Made by a program: the position numbers and the translations under genes. Positions 12,001-24,119 of a stretch of DNA of 64,000 bases are shown in pieces (positions within the stretch are counted from its first letter, which is position 1; every line of letters starts with the position of its first letter). The stretch covers positions 157,200,996 through 157,264,995 of the forward strand of contig CM069441.1 of the NCBI GenBank assembly GCA_035610835.1, in the 5' to 3' direction. Below the pieces are notes generated by a model, which saw only the letters and a program-made list of their open reading frames with translations, was not told the origin of the DNA and did no database searches. The DNA comes from Ophiura sarsii (Eukaryota; Echinodermata; Ophiuroidea; Amphilepidida; Ophiuridae).

Positions 12001-12168
12001 GCGATTTTTTTTTTACTAGTAAACATTTGTACGGTCTCACAAGTAAAATCAGTTGACTTTTCAACAACAAAAAATGAAAAATCATTTTATTCAGTGAGTT
12101 TTGCTTTACTCCGTATTAAAACGAAATAAATAAATGTTACAAATGTTTACTAGTAAAAAAAAAATCGC
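12001..12168. repeat. Inverted repeat with perfect 30-bp arms
   Basis: 12001-12030 and 12139-12168 are exact reverse complements (GCGA, ten T, ACTAGTAAACATTTGT), separated by 108 bp. Possibly a short MITE; outside the arms CCCGGAT (about 11995) and CCCGGATA (about 12171) are not clear target duplications. Confidence 0.85.
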
Positions 12169-12439
12169 TTCCCGGATATACCACATTTCACAACGTAAAT
12201 TGTACAGATACTGGTTCGAAAATTATTAATACTTCCCGACCAATAATACAATTATATTTCAATTAATGTGACCGACCAATTTTTTTATCGACGGACGAGT
12301 GTGATATCTTTATTGAAGAAAAAAAATGTCGACTGTGTTTATAGTAGTTTCACGAACTTTGGCCGGTTTGCCATTTCAGTTTTGGTAATAAACATGATCA
12401 AAATGGAAGCGGTGATTTGGAATCTTTAATATGATCATT

Positions 12440-12640
12440 AGCACATATTCATTCATTTTTTCATTCATTTTATTATTTCCATCATAATAAAAAGCCATTT
12501 AAACAACATTAAAATACAAAAACGATGGAGGAGATGCAACAAAAGGCAAAGCCTGAGGAGGTGTTGCACCACCTTTACAAGGAAAAATATGCATAATCAA
12601 AACAGAAGAAATCAAAACTCACACACAAACATCAACACAC
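12440..12640 (-). mobile_element. LINE 3'-end fragment (minus strand)
   Basis: Read on the minus strand the segment ends in an AT-rich stretch with repeated TGAATGAA words, the kind of short-repeat tail found on CR1/L2-type and some L1-type LINEs. It lies just 3' of the minus-strand reverse transcriptase remnant at 12740-13085, so both may come from one deleted element. Confidence 0.45.
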
Positions 12641-12739
12641 CCCACACAACCCCAACCAACAAGGAATTTATACTTCCCTGTGTTACATAAAAAGATAAAA
12701 GCCCATTTACTACCTGTATAGTTACCTTTTTGAACCACT

Positions 12740-13085
12740 GTATCTTCAATTTGACGAATGTTATTATGGATATTACGACCTTTATGTGATGTGAGAACCT
12801 GTTGAAGTCTGTCTAGTGGCTAGAGCATTTATAATCAATATTCAGTAATGTAATCGGACGCCAACTGTCTAAGCTGTCTCTAGTAAGCCCTTTCCCTTTA
12901 TGGAGCAAAGAGATAATCTCCTTATGTTGAACTCTGGTTAACGCGCCTTCATTATACGATTCATTAAAGGCATCAGTAACAAGTGGACCGACTTTTTCCT
13001 AAAACGTATAGCAGAATTCAGCTGTTATACCAGGGAGGTGGTTATACCATCGTATCCAGGACTTTTGTTGTTAGCCATACCTTGC
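12740..13085 (-). pseudogene. L1/Tx1-like LINE reverse transcriptase fragment
   Basis: Minus-strand conceptual translation, broken by a stop and probable frameshifts, gives the RT N-terminal signature NNKSPGYDGI (about 13070), then a segment like FNESYNEGALTRVQHKEII and SLLHKGKGLTRDSLDSWRPI followed by TLLNIDYK (about 12830). This order (NNKSPGxDG ... NxSxxxGxLxxxQxxxxIxLxxK ... WRPIxLLNxDYK) is characteristic of L1/Tx1-clade non-LTR retrotransposons. The catalytic DD region is missing. An old, truncated copy in the presumed first intron, antisense to the receptor gene. Confidence 0.75.
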
Positions 13086-13250
13086 TAGAACAGCGCTCTA
13101 CCAACTGATCTATAATTATTATCTATAGGCCTTCAGTTCAATCCCATCTTCTAATTCAAGCTTAGGAAGAGGTTTTCGCAAATTAATCCATAATCATTAT
13201 ATAAGCGTAAACAAGTTAATTCATGATGAGGTCCCAGGTTCAAATCCTGG
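13085..13250. repeat. tRNA-like fragments
   Basis: On the minus strand GATCAGTTGGTAGAGCGC (about 13091-13112) is close to a tRNA D-arm/A-box. On the + strand 13233-13250 (CCAGGTTCAAATCCTGG) is a perfect T-arm with B box. Neither is accompanied by a full cloverleaf, so they are SINE or tRNA relics. Confidence 0.45.
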
Positions 13251-15285
13251 ATGATCAGTGAATTTTGTTCATTGACCATCATTTATGATGTGTGGATTTA
13301 AGATGCAATTTTGTACACATATCGATTTACCCTCATGATTAATCAACTTGAAGGCTATGTCAATTATGGCCTCGCCCTGGTTTCGTACCTCGAATAAAAT
13401 GTGGTAATATGTTCATTCGTGCACACTTACTGGAAAAGTCCACCCAATACATCATTAATGACATGTTAGTATGGTATTACATTCTGGAGAATTATGCAGA
13501 TCACTTACAGAATCATGTTAACACTTGCTGTTTAATATCCCGTCAGAAATAAGCCCCATAGACTACGAAATAAATTATACGAAGTGCGTTGTATAACTGC
13601 AATAGACCACTAAGACAACAATGTTGCATTAACGTTATCCATATATTTCCCTGGATATAAAAGCTGAGAAGTCGTGGGGAAAAAAACGACTTGATCTAAT
13701 TTTATTTGAAGTAGCCATTACAAAGTTAATGGTACCACGAGTGTACTTGAGCTTTCTGAAAATAACGCCCACTATATTTCACCGTGAAGGTTCAAATTGA
13801 TAAGAATAATAAGAATATATAATTGTCTAGATTACTTTGCGAAGACTATACATGCTAGATGCACGTGACGGTTCCAAACTTATTGAGTTTACCAGCAAAC
13901 AATCGTGTAGGATTTTGAGGGACTTAAAATAATTTTAGGAAGATGGATAGGCTATCTTTCTTTAATTTAAGTGTATCTTTAGAAAACTGACAAAACCAAC
14001 CGGAAACTAAACCGGTACATTTCTGATACTCAACTGATGCATCAATTTGTCATGGGCAATAATGGAGTCGCCAGAGAAAAACAAGTAAAAATATACGGCG
14101 TCAGGAGTTGCTAGTAATACCAAATCCATTGTGCCGTTCTCAATGACTACGTCGACACAAACTACCACTAGATAGATTACACTCGGCATTAAATGTCTAA
14201 CAAGGTTATTGACTGAGTTGATATCAGCCTGTAGCATCCATTAATATCCAAACGTAACATTTCATGAGATTGATACATGGATTGAAACCGATTGGCTGGC
14301 CTCTTAACATCTATGCTCTAATACGTCCCATTACAAGGCCGATACAGAATAATGTATTTATACTTGCTGTAATAGTTATGCAGTGGCTTCTTGACACCCT
14401 ATTAGTCTTGACACCCTATTCTAACAGTGACTGTTAATCGATAATAACTGTCATGCCATTATTTAATGTTTCCATTCCATGCATCGTAAACATGATTGAT
14501 TTTGCTTAGAGATCCTCATGCCACTTTGACATTTTAAGTGCGCGCCGTTCGTTGTCAATTGCAATTGTAAAGCCAATGTGATTGTGGACATCTCTAAACT
14601 TTAACATTTGCCATTCAAACCAAAAGCGTGTTTAACATATATATATATAGACGTTTGCCTATTGATCGTTAAGTGAATGAATTTCTGCGTGTTGACAGAG
14701 CTAAGTAATGCTTTGGAAATTGTATGTACATTTTTAGATGTCACGAAGTCAAGCGCTTCTCCTAAACCCTCAGCATTCTAACAAAATTGACATTGAATAG
14801 TACCTATATGGCATACAAGAGTGTAGCGAATGTGTCCCTGCAACTTCATCATCCAGTTATAAGTCGATACGTATGCGCAGCAGTGGAAATCTACAAATAC
14901 AAATCAAAGCAAACGTGAGAACCATTTGACTATGAGACAATGCATTGTAAAACGTTTTATGGCAGCATATATTCTATCTTTACCTGGGAATACTTTCTTT
15001 CGTCGAATTCGATCAAGTTCCAACATATGGGAGAGACGTGACTTATGGCACAAGTTATTTTTCAGGAACTAAACCTGCTTACGAAATCGCAAACAAACAG
15101 TCTAGGCGTGTCATTGTAACCAATGTTACTATGATGTCGTTGCATTATTTTGTATATCAAGAACACATTTTGTAGTGTTAAAACAATAAGTCTAACTTCA
15201 TATTTGTTTCACCAGTGTATTGTATTATATAATAACTAACATACCAGTTTATTAGAATGAAAGTTCATCTGTGTTGGTGATAAAT
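13251..15285. other. Non-coding stretch, nothing recognised
   Basis: AT-rich with a short (TA)n run near 14638-14648. The 76-codon minus ORF at 14007-14237 has hydrophobic stretches but no recognisable family. Confidence 0.4.
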
Positions 15286-15533
15286 AATATGAAGTTAAAC
15301 TTTCGATCTCAACACAAGAAATAATTACCTGGAATTTTCATCAGCAGACTAATGATAATAATAATTACCTGGAACTTTCATCAGCAGACTAATGACTCGA
15401 CTTGACCCGATTCTGACGTCACACCTCCAAAAGGTCAAGTTGAGTCATTAGTCTGCTGATGAAAGGTGTAGCAACACCTGACAATTCCAGGTAATTATTT
15501 CTTGTGTTGAGATCGAAAGTTTAACTTCATATT
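15286..15533. mobile_element. 248-bp palindromic foldback element
   Basis: The outer arms are near-identical inverted copies of ~50 bp (AATATGAAGTTAAACTTTCG ... ATTACCTGGAATT). Inner arms (TTTCATCAGCAGACTAATGA) are also inverted, and the left inner arm is duplicated in tandem (about 15331-15392). Target duplication unclear. No ORF. Confidence 0.85.
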
Positions 15534-15689
15534 AATACCAGTTTATATTTCAAATTAGAATTGAAGTCAAAACATTATATAATCCAAAATCTTGAAGAAA
15601 TAGCCTGAATTATAACCGAAATACCGCATGTCATCGTGTCTGCGAGTTGCAAAATTTAAATCATCACGATTGGTCAAATTAGGTCACAT

Positions 15690-15765
15690 GTTTTTTCAGA
15701 TATCGCTCCTTGTATTATTATTTGTTTGTATTACTTTTGCTGGATAAATTGAATTGAATTGAAGA
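15690..15765 (+). repeat. Possible LINE/SINE 3' tail
   Basis: Runs from a T-rich stretch into TTGCTGGATAAATTGAATTGAATTG, ending in repeated TGAAT; this resembles the simple-repeat tail of CR1/L2-type LINEs. GATATCGCTCCTT occurs on both sides (about 15699 and 15765) and could be the target duplication. Confidence 0.45.
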
Positions 15766-16075
15766 TATCGCTCCTTACAACGAGTGAAAACTGTCGCTCC
15801 AGTATAGAGTGAATTCTAAACCGATCGAGAAAAAAAATCGCTTTCACAAGAGTGAACTTCACTCAAAACGAGCGACTTGTGCCAATAAACAACAGTCACT
15901 CCAAGATATCGAGCTGTATTTGGGGCCACTATGACCAGAGTGAAAATTTAAAGATGAAAGAGTGAACAGTTTGGCTCTTTAAGAGTAAATTGTAGCTCAA
16001 AAATAGCTGAAACAGATTCACTCCTAATTCAGAGTGGGGTTTTCACTCTTTTACATTTAGAGAGTATGATGAGGT
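15766..16075. repeat. Cluster of GAGTGA / TCACTC motifs
   Basis: About a dozen GAGTGA/GAGTGAA/TCACTC words in both orientations within ~300 bp, together with several CGCTC/GAGCG words. The same word cluster flanks the LINE at 32483-32560 and 35221-35341. Likely a motif-array transposon remnant; ends not resolved. Confidence 0.5.
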
Positions 16076-16608
16076 CAAGCAACGTTATGCTGTCATCAAG
16101 TCACCAATGTATGTAGTAGATCGATGGAATAAATCTATCTGTGTCATTTGAGGTAAAATAACGATTTAAATGTAGTTCAGTTAAAAGCCGTTAAAAGACC
16201 ACGTGTGACGTCTTAACATATTTCTGCGCTCTTGTGGGATATGATGTGTCTAATTCGCCCTTTTGCAATATCAAGATGTTCCGTAATTATCAGGGGATAT
16301 TTTCCCCGCGAGTTCGACGGTATAAATGGTATAAATTCCTTAGGAGAGATATATGGTATCATGGCATGTGCCTTAAGGTTTTGTTTGTGTGTCGGTAGCC
16401 TGGAAATACGTCTTTAACACATGCTGGGACCTGTGTTGGTATCTTAGTGACTATATATATATTATCGTTGTAACTAGTAGTTACCATGGCCCCAGCAGAT
16501 TATCTAGATAATACAAAGACTGGTTTTGCATGACGAAGCCGTATTCATCACAAAACGACAAGCGTCTCATTGGAGCGTCCCATTGTGCTCGAATCCATTG
16601 CCTCTAAG
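16076..16608. other. Non-coding stretch
   Basis: No gene or repeat recognised. A short (TA)n run lies near 16453. Confidence 0.4.
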
Positions 16609-16689
16609 GCAGCGAGCTACACACGACAGTTACCATGTGATTCCGTTGCAGCGAGCTACACACGACAGTTACCTAATGTGATTCCGTTG
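16609..16689 (+). repeat. Two-copy tandem repeat, ~39 bp
   Basis: GCAGCGAGCTACACACGACA...TGTGATTCCGTT occurs at 16609-16647 and 16648-16689, identical except for a 3-bp insertion in copy 2. Confidence 0.9.
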
Positions 16690-17000
16690 AAATTATATTC
16701 TGATTATGTGGTAATTCGCTTTGCTAACGAGTGAACATTATTCCTTTATAACCAGACATCAATGCATTATTGTTGATACCCCGGTAATACTAGGATTTAT
16801 TCAACTCATCAATAGCCAAGGTAACGCACGTGCATGGCTCTATCTGGTAAGATACAAGGGAGATGAAAAGGTATTTAAATGCTTTAGATGGTAGACAGCA
16901 TGCAGTAGACGACGGATTGGCTAATTGAAATTGCTTTGTGTTTAGATGTAGATGAATGTATCAAACACCACTGACTGGGTCTTAGATAGGCTTTAAGGCA

Positions 17001-17065
17001 AGCCATTTGAAGCATCACATATACGATCAACGCTACTTCACGTATATGTGATGCTTCAAATGGCT
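17001..17065. repeat. Perfect 25-bp-arm hairpin
   Basis: 17001-17025 and 17041-17065 are exact reverse complements (AGCCATTTGAAGCATCACAT...) around a 15-nt loop. Could be a pri-miRNA-like fold, but nothing else supports transcription. Confidence 0.9.
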
Positions 17066-17484
17066 GGAAACGTGATGATTAGTTATTAAAAAGACATCGA
17101 GCATCTGTAAATCTATCCAATCAATCCAATCCATCCAATCTATCAATAAATAATTTCTTATGTCTCCCATCCTTCCAAGCTATGTGGTTAACAAATGTGA
17201 GTTTAAAACCCCAAGGTAAATTGGCGATTTGTTTTAATACCTTTAACACTTCATTGTATCAGTGCAGTATTCATTTAATGATACGTTTTTGGACTATTGT
17301 TTAGATTACGGAACTGCTATTTGATAGCAAAAGACGTTAAAAATCGGGATACGACTCTTGATAATTGTTCCATTAAAACACGCGGCACAGCGTGTTTGAT
17401 GTCCAGGATCGGACTTGAAGATACCAAATAAAAATAAAACAGAAATTGCAACAAAACTAACTTTATAGCTAAGAGTACAACTTG
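17066..17484. other. Non-coding stretch
   Basis: Short (CAAT)n-like words near 17115-17150; nothing else recognised. Confidence 0.4.
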
Positions 17485-17877
17485 CGGACGTCATTGCATT
17501 CAACTTGTCTTCCTTAACATGTTAACACAGGTATAGTGCTAATTATGTGGTTTCTTATTTCGCCAGTCCCTCGGCAAATCTAACAACTTCAAGTGTCAAA
17601 TGTTTTGACTCCATTGGCTGGCCTCTTTACACACGTATTATAGGGTACTAATAAACCTACGTATACACTTGCCAAATAATACCACTTTGTTTTATATACG
17701 AGTAGCATACTTTTGGGGTGTAATATCATATTTAATATTAGTTTGTTATGATTCAGATAACACCTGATTCAGGTGACCTTAATTAATTTCCAGCCGTGGG
17801 ATATGGCTTAATCGAGAGGTCACTTGGTTTGAGTGGCTTCGGCTGAATCGGTTTAGTATTCATTTTGTATTCAGAAC
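17485..17877 (+). repeat. Dispersed repeat, modules A and B contiguous (copy 2)
   Basis: 17485-17765 matches module A at 2581-2862 and 17757-17877 matches module B at 4858-4955, in the same order and orientation. This is the more complete copy of the family. Confidence 0.8.
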
Positions 17878-20800
17878 AAATAAGACTTCCCATCTAGTAC
17901 CTCTCGTTGTTTCATCAACACCTCTATTAAACAACCTAACATAACCACTACATAACGGTCGAATCACCATAATTAAAACAAAGTTGGTCGTTGAACCATG
18001 TTTATTATTGCGCCCCTGAGGATATCTGACAATTTGCAATAGATAACAACATCTAGAGATGCTACTGATACTATCAGGCGAACACTTTACAGACATTGAT
18101 ACGGTTACAGATCTGTTGTTTCGAAGAGTTTTCACCTTCTAGAGGGCTTGGTCAGAAAAAGAGTGTTTATGTATTTCCTAAGAAGAGCCATGAATAAAGC
18201 ATGCTTCTCACTTACATAATTATATACCTTAGAGTATAGCTTGCAAGTGCTGAAGCCTTTTTCAAACATAAAACAGTATATTCAATACGTGTAATCGTGT
18301 AATGATATAGACCTGCCACAGATTTATAAATATATATATTTATACATAGGAACGTAATCACCGCCTTTTTAGTCTAAACTAATCTAATCTAGTCACATAT
18401 AATGTAAAACATACTTGATCAGATTACTGCACAAACGCTATATAACTAATCTTTTTAGATAAGTGTAAGTAATGACATTGGTCTGACATTAACATGGTTT
18501 AAAAGCAATATGGCTTGAAATATGAGACGTGGTCTTCTGGTTTCCATTCTTCTGAGGTACACGAAAACAAATGCGTAATTGAAAATCCGATTACGAAAAC
18601 ACACAATATTTTGTAAGTATGATACTACGGCTTGAAGAAGACTTAAGGCTTACAGTACACACGTGATTCAAACTTGTCCTAAGAGACAAAACAATATTGA
18701 TCCTGACAAAATAGTGCAACTTACTAATTTCTGGACACTCTGTGCTTCTTACTGGAAGATTCGCTGACAGATAGAAATAAGAAAACACTCACGTCATTTG
18801 GCCGGATTGTCTGACCACTCCATGAGGAGCCATTAGCATTATTTGAATACGGTGATAAAAAGTATCCTCTCCTAAAATTGATGAGAAACCCGCCATCTAT
18901 ATAGTCAAAAGGTGTTGCATGAAATACACAAGTAGGTAAGAACCGGAGGTGAATCAGAGCTTCTGATTGATGGATGGGATCGTGACTAATACTAGAATAT
19001 AATATTCGATCTCTGAAATGCTCTTAATACTTCCTCCGTATGGCCTCTAATTAGCAACCTAAATTGAACAATTTTCAATTTTAATGATTTTTAATTTGAT
19101 TGAAAAGTGTCGTTAGATTGATCCGCGGACCGCAACAAAACAACCCATTACGTTGGGACTTTCGTTCTCTAATATAGGACTTTGCAAATAATTATTTGTT
19201 TGCAAGTGCGTAAAGGTTCAACAAAAAGTAGGAACATTGGCGGCCATCAAATGGATTGCCGCTTTCACTGAACAGAGATGGTGGCTCTGAAAAGAGCTCT
19301 ACACGTAGGTTGCTACTGGACTACTATATATAAATTTGGTTCTAATTGAACCTCCAAAGGACTGCCCCTTGACCAATTGAAATAACGTAGAGACTGCCCC
19401 TTGTCTACTACAGACTACAATAAGTCTAATGCACAGTAGTGCGGTCATCTGTAGAGATCGTTTGACGCTATAACGAACTTGAGCAGGGTATATAATGATT
19501 CATTGCGGACCTGGCTAAACAAAATTACAAGACTGTTATCGATTAGCGGGATTGATTGATCGTGTTGATAGGAAATAGAGAGCGCCACATGCGGCTTATA
19601 TCTTTGCCGTCATTTCTATTGATTGTTGATTATTCATTGATTCTGATCGCTAGAGCTTCACGAACAAGCCGCATACCAAGATTGGAAACCTGTGCAATTG
19701 GATTGGTTCCAGAGTGGTTCATGACCTTCTTCACACGCATGTTCAGCTAGTGCCGAGCTATCTTTTTTGCCTTGTAATGTCTTCTCCTTGTCTACAGAAA
19801 ATCAGGACGAGCAACATGTAATTCATTTTACTAGGCCTTGACGTATTGGAAGGATAAGCAAAATATATTCGAAATAAAAAATGAAGGAAGATAAGTTCAT
19901 TAAACCACATACACAGTGAGTCTGTTAACTCAGCTATAATCTGATATTGATATTAAAAAAGTAGCTCTTGATTTGGATAAACATGTATTGTCAAGAGGGT
20001 TTGTTGGTAAGATACTTTTACAATTGCCCTAATCATGCTAGGGTTTACTGTTTATATTAACAATAAAGCAACTTTCATATACATTGTACGAATATGAAAT
20101 GAACATGGAATGGAATATCGATCCAAATTCGTACATGGATATTGACTCTCCCTTATTGTCAATTGTTGTCCATTTCAATCATTGCCTGTAAACATTAATT
20201 AATCTGTATATTAGCAGATTTTTTACACGTTATGTCGAAGCATGGCGTATATTTGTCACATGTCTCTTTAATTGACCATGTTGACGGGATATGTGGCGTT
20301 GTGGGAGAATCGCACGTAGTACGCAACACGTAATGTACATCACTTGAACTTAAGGCAAATAAAATTGATTTGTCTGCAATCTCGAAGTGCATGGCATGTC
20401 TTATACCCCAAAGCATATCTTTCTACACGAGCCACCACATGTATATTTGTAAATAAAGTCAGGGGTACTGTACAATGTCACGTACGAAATATCAGAGAGT
20501 CTTTAAATTGGATAGAGGAATCTCACCTGATAATCAGAAGTCAATTTGTCATGTAGCACAGAACAGGAAGAACGAGCATACGGTATCCAACCTTTGGTTA
20601 CGATAATTAATATAACTTGGAAATTACTACATTGTGTGCAGTTTTGTATAGGCCTATAATCAATTTTCTGGTTTCAAAAATCTACCAACATCCGTCCAAT
20701 TTCATTGAATTAAATGCTCTAGAATAACCATCCAAGTTATGCAAAAATAAACCTATCTAGAAAACTATGATTGAACATAATAACACAGCGTAATAAGCCA

Positions 20801-20882
20801 TACTTCTCGGGTTAATTGCGGTTCTTAGAATGGGAGGAGTTCTTGGATTTGCTGCGGATTGGTAAGATAAAGAAGAGTCATA
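17878..20882. other. Non-coding stretch, nothing recognised
   Basis: About 3 kb of AT-rich DNA with chance ORFs only. The 64-codon ORF at 19556 contains a hydrophobic stretch but lacks a following phase-1 donor, so it was not accepted as receptor exon 1. Confidence 0.4.
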
Positions 20883-21840
20883 CACTCACAACCAAAACTA
20901 GTCGGGCACACGCTTGACTAGCTTAAAACTAGTCAGTCTGGCTAGTCCAGCATGCTTGACTAGTTTATTCTAGTCAAGCGGTACTTCAAACTAGTTGGGC
21001 GAGCTGGACTAGCTTCAGATATCGGAAAAACTAGTTGAGAATGCTTGACTAGGTTAAAATCAGTGCTGGACTAGTTTTTGCACCAGCCTCGGCGAACTAG
21101 TCAAGCGGGAACCTGAAGACTGACTAGTTTAAAGCTGAGATCCCAACTGCACATGCGTTGATCATAGCCTCATCGAGAGAACAGCAACTGTTCTGAGCGC
21201 TGAAGAAATTTCTCTTTTTAGCGGAAATATGTAACACAAACATGAAAAGAATGATAAAGGTGCAACACCAAACTGCAAGGGCCAAACTATAAGTTTGGCC
21301 ACCAAAGATTCAAAGGAATTCAGAGAAAAAACCTGAATGAAAAGCATGAGTGGTAACACAGGTGCAAAATTCGGCACATGTGCGTCTCTACGACACTGGC
21401 GAGTGCCGACCATGTAAAAACCACCAGATAGTTCGCAGAATTCCAAAATGGATGAAAAGAATGGGCCGATTAGAGTGATCAGTCTTAACGCAGAGCAACC
21501 AGCAAGATCAATTTCAACGCATGATACTTCATGGGTCTGAATTTGATAGATAGAGGTCACGCTATTTTCCCATAGCAACCGATGACTAGGCAGAAGCTAG
21601 TTAGTCGAGCATGACTGACTAGGCAAAAGCTAGTCCAAATGGGCACCATCTGGACTAGCTTTTAGCCAGTCAAAAACTAGTCAAGTGACTAGTTTAACTA
21701 GTCAAGCAGGCTTGACCAACTAGGCAAAAGCTAGTCGAGCGACTAGCCTAAATTGGCTTGACTAGATAAAAGCTAGTCCAGATGGGCACCATCTGGACTA
21801 GCTTTTATCTAGTCAGGCTTACCAGTTTAGGTTTTCAGTG
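20883..21840. mobile_element. 958-bp CMC-like element with ACTAGTC motif arrays
   Basis: Left end CACTCACAACCAAAACTAGT and right end (reverse complement) CACTGAAAACCTAAACTGGT are imperfect TIRs. TA precedes the left end (20881-20882) and follows the right end (21841-21842). Both flanks (20900-21130 and 21590-21830) are packed with ~35-40 CTAGTC/GACTAG words; the centre has none. A 25-bp-arm hairpin lies near the right end (about 21758-21812). CAC...GTG ends with a TA target fit Mirage/CACTA-type elements. No recognisable transposase. Confidence 0.75.
21162..21578 (-). CDS. Uncharacterised 138-aa ORF inside the ACTAGTC element
   Basis: The longest ORF in the first 24 kb fills the motif-free centre of the element, on the minus strand. 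It has hydrophobic stretches (roughly residues 33-50, 73-90 and 95-118), several Cys, and a basic tail (LKREISSALRT). No family was recognised. It could be a captured host exon, a remnant of a transposon protein, or chance. It starts with ATG but no promoter or splice context supports it. Confidence 0.25.
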   Translation of the reverse strand: MLWENSVTSIYQIQTHEVSCVEIDLAGCSALRLITLIGPFFSSILEFCELSGGFYMVGTRQCRRDAHVPNFAPVLPLMLFIQVFSLNSFESLVAKLIVWPLQFGVAPLSFFSCLCYIFPLKREISSALRTVAVLSMRL

Positions 21841-21842
21841 TA

Positions 21843-22066
21843 TGTACCATAGGGCTACTCTAGTGAATAGTGATTTGCGTCCCACATCCATACAGTAACC
21901 AAATAGGTTTTTCACCATTTGGCTATTTTGTTGAATATGTCTGGCAATACAAAGGTTGGCCATACCGTTCAAAAAGGTTAGCGAAGACCGCATCTCTTCT
22001 GTGACCCTTATTGGATTGTTTGTCTTCATATCATGAACTACAGAGTCTACCTTTTTAATAGTAATA
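21843..22066. other. Short non-coding spacer between two elements
   Basis: A 64-codon minus ORF (21835-22029) has no recognisable domain. Confidence 0.4.
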
Positions 22067-22738
22067 CAGCGTGTCCGAAAAAACTGGGTTCAAAAGTTTG
22101 CGAGCTTATAACTTAAAAAGTAGGAAAAATGGATAGTTTATACTTAAGGATATCAAACAATATATAACTGAACTTAATCGGTTAAACTCTGTTATCAATC
22201 CAATATAAACTTTTTGAAATACAAATATTTAAATAGAGCGTGGTCAAAACCCATTTGTCCTACTTTTCAAGGAACACCCCCATGTGTTGCAATTACGCCT
22301 TGTTGTGACTTCATCAACGTTTTGCCTTTGCATTCATTCTTTACGAAGACTTGGGCAGTAAACACAATTATCTGGGTCATATTGCAATAAAACGAGTTCA
22401 TTATTTACATAACATTAAAACAAAATGTTTTTTGTTATAGTCCGAGTTATTGTTAAGTTCTATCGGAGAATAAACCCCATGCCGGAAATACTGCACCTAG
22501 TGCACAGTTTCATGCAACGCACGGATGGTTTATTCCTTAAATCGGGACAAATGGGTTCTGACTACGCTCTATTCAAATCTTTGTATTTCAAAAAGTTTAC
22601 ATTGGATTGGTCTTTAAATTTACTCAATTAAGGTCAGATATATTTTGTTTGATATCCTTAAATATAAACTATCCATGTTTCCTATTTATTTCGTTATAAG
22701 CTCGCACACTTTTGAACCCAGTTTTTTGGGACACGCTG
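22067..22738. mobile_element. 672-bp mariner/Tc1-like foldback MITE
   Basis: Ends CAGCGTGTCCGAAAAAACTG and (reverse complement) CAGCGTGTCCCAAAAAACTG, flanked by TA on both sides (22065-22066, 22739-22740). Inverted similarity extends ~200 bp inward, through GGGTTCAAAAGT, ATAGTTTATA and AAACTTTTTGAAATACAAA. A TA target and CAG...CTG ends are typical of Tc1/mariner non-autonomous elements. Confidence 0.9.
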
Positions 22739-23103
22739 TAGTTTACACAACGCGTCTCTGCTTTTATCCCGGAATAGTAATTCAACAATGTCAATGTTTG
22801 AATTCGGTATCAAGCTATTCGTGTTTCTTATGAAAAGCAGCGGCATAATTGGGAAACAGCGATGTTAAGTCTCCGGATTCCATATACAAGTGTCATCCAA
22901 TATTGGCACAAGTGCGTTCAGTGTTCCTGTATTGATCGTTGTTTCATTTTGGTAGACACAAATCGATATTAAACGCCACAATACTGTATTGTGCAACGTG
23001 TACTTAATTGTCAATTATCACCACATGGAAAAATTAAACAAGGACACATTGATCTGTTTGTGCCTCATGTCGGGCATTAAGAAGGAAACACATTTTATTT
23101 CCT

Positions 23104-23540
23104 ACAACATACAACAGGCATTTATGAATGTACCATAATCTAGCTCTACATTTATTTTAAACCACGGATGTTCACAACGTCGTGCCCGATGCGGTCGCAC
23201 AGGCGACACAACCCCCCAGTAACTACCACGGAGTAAAAGTTCTGTTCATCCAAAATAAGAATTCAGCTAGATTACATTTATTTTAACCACGATATTCACA
23301 GAGACTACCTAGAAGTAAAAGCTGTGTTTATCAAAATAAATTGTTTAATTCATACAACATGCCTTTGTGAATGTATCCAAATTCAGCCTGATTACATTTC
23401 TTTTAAACCCGGATGTTCACAACATCTTTGTGTTTCATCCCAAATAATTAGTTTACTCTTCTTCATCGCTGGATCACCTGTGTATAAACATTTCAACTCG
23501 TTCGCCTGAAGTAACTACTCAAACGGTCACCAACCCCCCA
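23104..23540 (+). repeat. Diverged tandem repeat, ~120-bp unit, about 3 copies
   Basis: A unit containing CATTTATTTTAAACCACGGA-GTTCAC and AGTAAAAGTTCTGTTCATC recurs at about 23147, 23270 and 23390. CATACAACA-GCATTT-TGAATGTA occurs at 23108 and 23353. Confidence 0.7.
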
Positions 23541-24119
23541 GTGAATACCTAGGAATTACATTGATTTGTTATACTACATTAACCTGCCACGGATTTGAGC
23601 AAATGATATATGGTAAAATGAAATGGCTGAACCTTTCTTATCATTATATTCTTTAATGAAACATAAGTTGGCTACTACGCGATTTACTTATTGTATTACA
23701 TGTGTAATATATTTTTTAAAAGTGACATTTTATAAAATTCACAAAAAAACTGCTGTTCACGTGCCACCCTAACTGACGTGACTATAACCTCATGGGAGTG
23801 GTGGGTGGGTAAAAATTTGACTGCTCCTTTCTCAATGCTATCTTGACAGAGAATGAAATTTACGCCAAACCAAACATGGCGGCCTAACCCATAAAGCCTC
23901 TGATTGGTCTACAATCTATCTTGACCCCCAATTTCATTGGTCCTTACCGTAATGCCCCCAAACAACACAATAACATTAGCAACGGAACCTACCATTTTTC
24001 CAGAGGTGATAATGTTTGGTTTCAATGGACGGGCCATGGAAACTGAATTTTCATATTATTTTAAACCAGAAATTATAACAAGAACAATAATTTAAATCTT
24101 ATGTATTATTTTCTTACAG

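Noticed and set aside
13220..13260. tRNA gene
   Set aside because: Only the T-arm is convincing; there is no acceptor, D or anticodon stem at the right spacing.
17001..17065. microRNA precursor
   Set aside because: The perfect 25-bp arms look more like a transposon or snap-back hairpin; conservation and expression cannot be judged.
19556..19750. Candidate signal-peptide exon 1 for the receptor
   Set aside because: There is a hydrophobic stretch after an internal Met, but an Asp interrupts it and no phase-1 GT donor follows at a suitable place. Other upstream ORFs were no better.
21162..21578. GPCR-like reading of the 138-aa ORF
   Set aside because: Hydrophobic stretches are suggestive, but no DRY, NPxxY or other family signature is present; kept only as uncharacterised.
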